Assembly: GCF_002736105.1 (NCBI RefSeq)
Contig: NZ_CP024123.1
Coordinates: 1,294,001-1,358,000, forward strand
Source of the DNA: Solibacillus sp. R5-41
GTDB lineage: Bacteria > Bacillota > Bacilli > Bacillales_A > Planococcaceae
Length of the DNA: 64,000 nucleotides
Direction: 5' to 3'
Shown here: positions 63,038-64,000 of the stretch, piece after piece
Layout: every line of letters begins with the position of its first letter
How positions within the stretch are numbered: position 1 is the first letter of the stretch
The notes under the pieces: model-generated
What the model was told of the DNA's origin: nothing
The model's input: only the letters and a program-made list of their open reading frames with translations
Databases searched by the model: none
Translations under genes and position numbers: made by a program

Positions 63038-64000
63038 ATGGATACGTTATTAATTATTACCGTATTAGTTGTCATCTTTGCGTTAGCATTTGATTTTATT
63101 AACGGTTTCCACGATACTGCCAATGCGATTGCTACATCGGTATCGACACGTGCGTTAAAGCCGCGTCCTGCGATTTTGATGGCCGCAATAATGAACTTTG
63201 TTGGTGCAATTACGTTCGTTGGCGTAGCAAAAGCAGTCGCTTCTGGTATTGTTGACCCGTTCTCTTTAAATGCCTTTGAGGGAGATGTGACAGGGTCAGT
63301 CGTTATTTTAGCTGCTTTATGTTCAGCCATTACATGGAATTTATTAACTTGGTATTTTGGGATTCCGTCAAGTTCTTCTCATACGTTAATCGGTTCGATT
63401 GCGGGTGCAGCAGTAGCTTCTGCCGGTTTGGGTATATTAAATTACTCAGGTTTCTTTAAAATCTTACAAGCATTAATTATTTCGCCAATTTTGGCATTAT
63501 CACTTGGTTTTATTGTGATGAAAATTTTCAAATTTATTTTCCACCGTTCACCGCTTTATACAACAACGAAAGCGTTCCGATTAACTCAAATTGGTACAGC
63601 GGCGTTACAATCATTCACACATGGTACGAATGATGCGCAAAAAGCAATGGGGATTATTACAATGGCATTGATTGCTGCGAACTTGCAATCAACAGATGAG
63701 GTACAAGGCTGGGTTCGTTTCGCCTGTGCCCTAGCAATGGGGATTGGTACTTCGGTAGGTGGCTATAAAATCATCAAAACAGTTGGCGGTAAAATTATGA
63801 AAATCCGTCCTGTGAACGGTGTAGCAGCAGATTTAACTTCAGCCTCTATTATTTTTGGTGCAACGGTTATTGCTTTACCGGTATCCACGACACATGTTAT
63901 TTCTTCAGCTATTATGGGTGTAGGTGCAGCGCAACGCGTAAAAGGTGTAAAATGGGGTGTCGCACGTAAAATAGTAATCACGTGGTTCATTACATTACCG
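63038..64000 (+). CDS. pit: Low-affinity inorganic phosphate transporter Pit, 5' part
   Basis: ATG 63038 after GAAGGAG; 321 codons are open to the window end. Pit signatures: DFINGFHDTANAIATSVSTR and SFTHGTNDAQKAMGI, plus GIPSSSSHTLIGS and LPVSTTHVISSAIMG repeats. Cotransports metal phosphate with H+. The 3' end is outside the window. Confidence 0.95.
   Translation, partial: MDTLLIITVLVVIFALAFDFINGFHDTANAIATSVSTRALKPRPAILMAAIMNFVGAITFVGVAKAVASGIVDPFSLNAFEGDVTGSVVILAALCSAITWNLLTWYFGIPSSSSHTLIGSIAGAAVASAGLGILNYSGFFKILQALIISPILALSLGFIVMKIFKFIFHRSPLYTTTKAFRLTQIGTAALQSFTHGTNDAQKAMGIITMALIAANLQSTDEVQGWVRFACALAMGIGTSVGGYKIIKTVGGKIMKIRPVNGVAADLTSASIIFGATVIALPVSTTHVISSAIMGVGAAQRVKGVKWGVARKIVITWFITLP

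Noticed and set aside
1-64000. tRNA genes, CRISPR arrays or a complete insertion sequence
   Set aside because: No cloverleaf with the GTTCGA-type arm, no regularly spaced direct repeats with unique spacers and no intact transposase were seen on either strand.

Overview
The window comes from a low-GC, endospore-forming Firmicute. The best guess is the Planococcaceae/Caryophanaceae (Lysinibacillus/Solibacillus-like). The evidence is a type-B RNase P RNA, a three-gene germinant receptor operon, exosporium- and coat-like proteins, strong Shine-Dalgarno sites, and a backbone gene order that follows the panBCD-dinG-ypmB-aspB-asnS-dnaD-nth-ypoC-ponA-recU-yppE-yprA-yprB-gpsB-rnpB-ypsC-ypvA stretch of Bacillus subtilis. 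Assignments rest on motif recognition and remembered gene order; no database search was run.

Layout. (1) 1-929: end of panC and panD (pantothenate synthesis). (2) 930-26694: about 25.8 kb of accessory genes between panD and dinG, which are neighbours in B. subtilis. It holds a LuxR/GAF regulator divergent from a 3-hydroxyacyl-CoA dehydrogenase, a 3D-domain wall protein, a fructokinase, a cluster of probable spore-surface genes (5271-10217), a Fic/VbhA-type toxin-antitoxin pair, a broken short-chain dehydrogenase, a Cys-rich coat-like protein, a gerA-type operon, MazG-like and HIT proteins, flavohemoglobin divergent from a dihydrolipoamide dehydrogenase, a YeiH transporter and a CPA2 Na+/H+ antiporter behind a leader with an intrinsic terminator. 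(3) 26695-41223: conserved block dinG, tseB, aspB, asnS, dnaD, nth, ypoC, ponA, recU, yppE, mrfA. (4) 41224-45616: about 4.4 kb of decayed DNA between mrfA and mrfB, with one intact chemoreceptor, one 58-aa protein, several coding remnants and a second, broken 3' end of mrfA directly in front of mrfB. (5) 45617-52832: mrfB, gpsB, rnpB, a PAS-GGDEF-EAL protein, rlmL and the ypvA helicase. (6) 52955-64000: a ba3-type oxidase including its tiny third subunit, a CheX-like protein, a 26-codon gene behind a perfect 7-1-7 Fur box, the double dynamin dynA, a sulfurtransferase, a metallo-beta-lactamase-fold protein, and a DUF47-Pit phosphate uptake pair cut by the window end.

Besides genes, the window holds two families of dispersed structured repeats. 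One pair (31266-31515 and 60809-60999) starts right after stop codons and has stems whose bases covary. The other pair (14216-14412 and 26351-26530) carries a conserved GC hairpin. There is also a candidate free-standing RNA (26035-26202) with its own promoter and terminator. The most novel items are the covarying repeats, the Fur-controlled micro-membrane protein, the Fic/antitoxin pair with matching non-canonical motifs, and the duplicated mrfA end.
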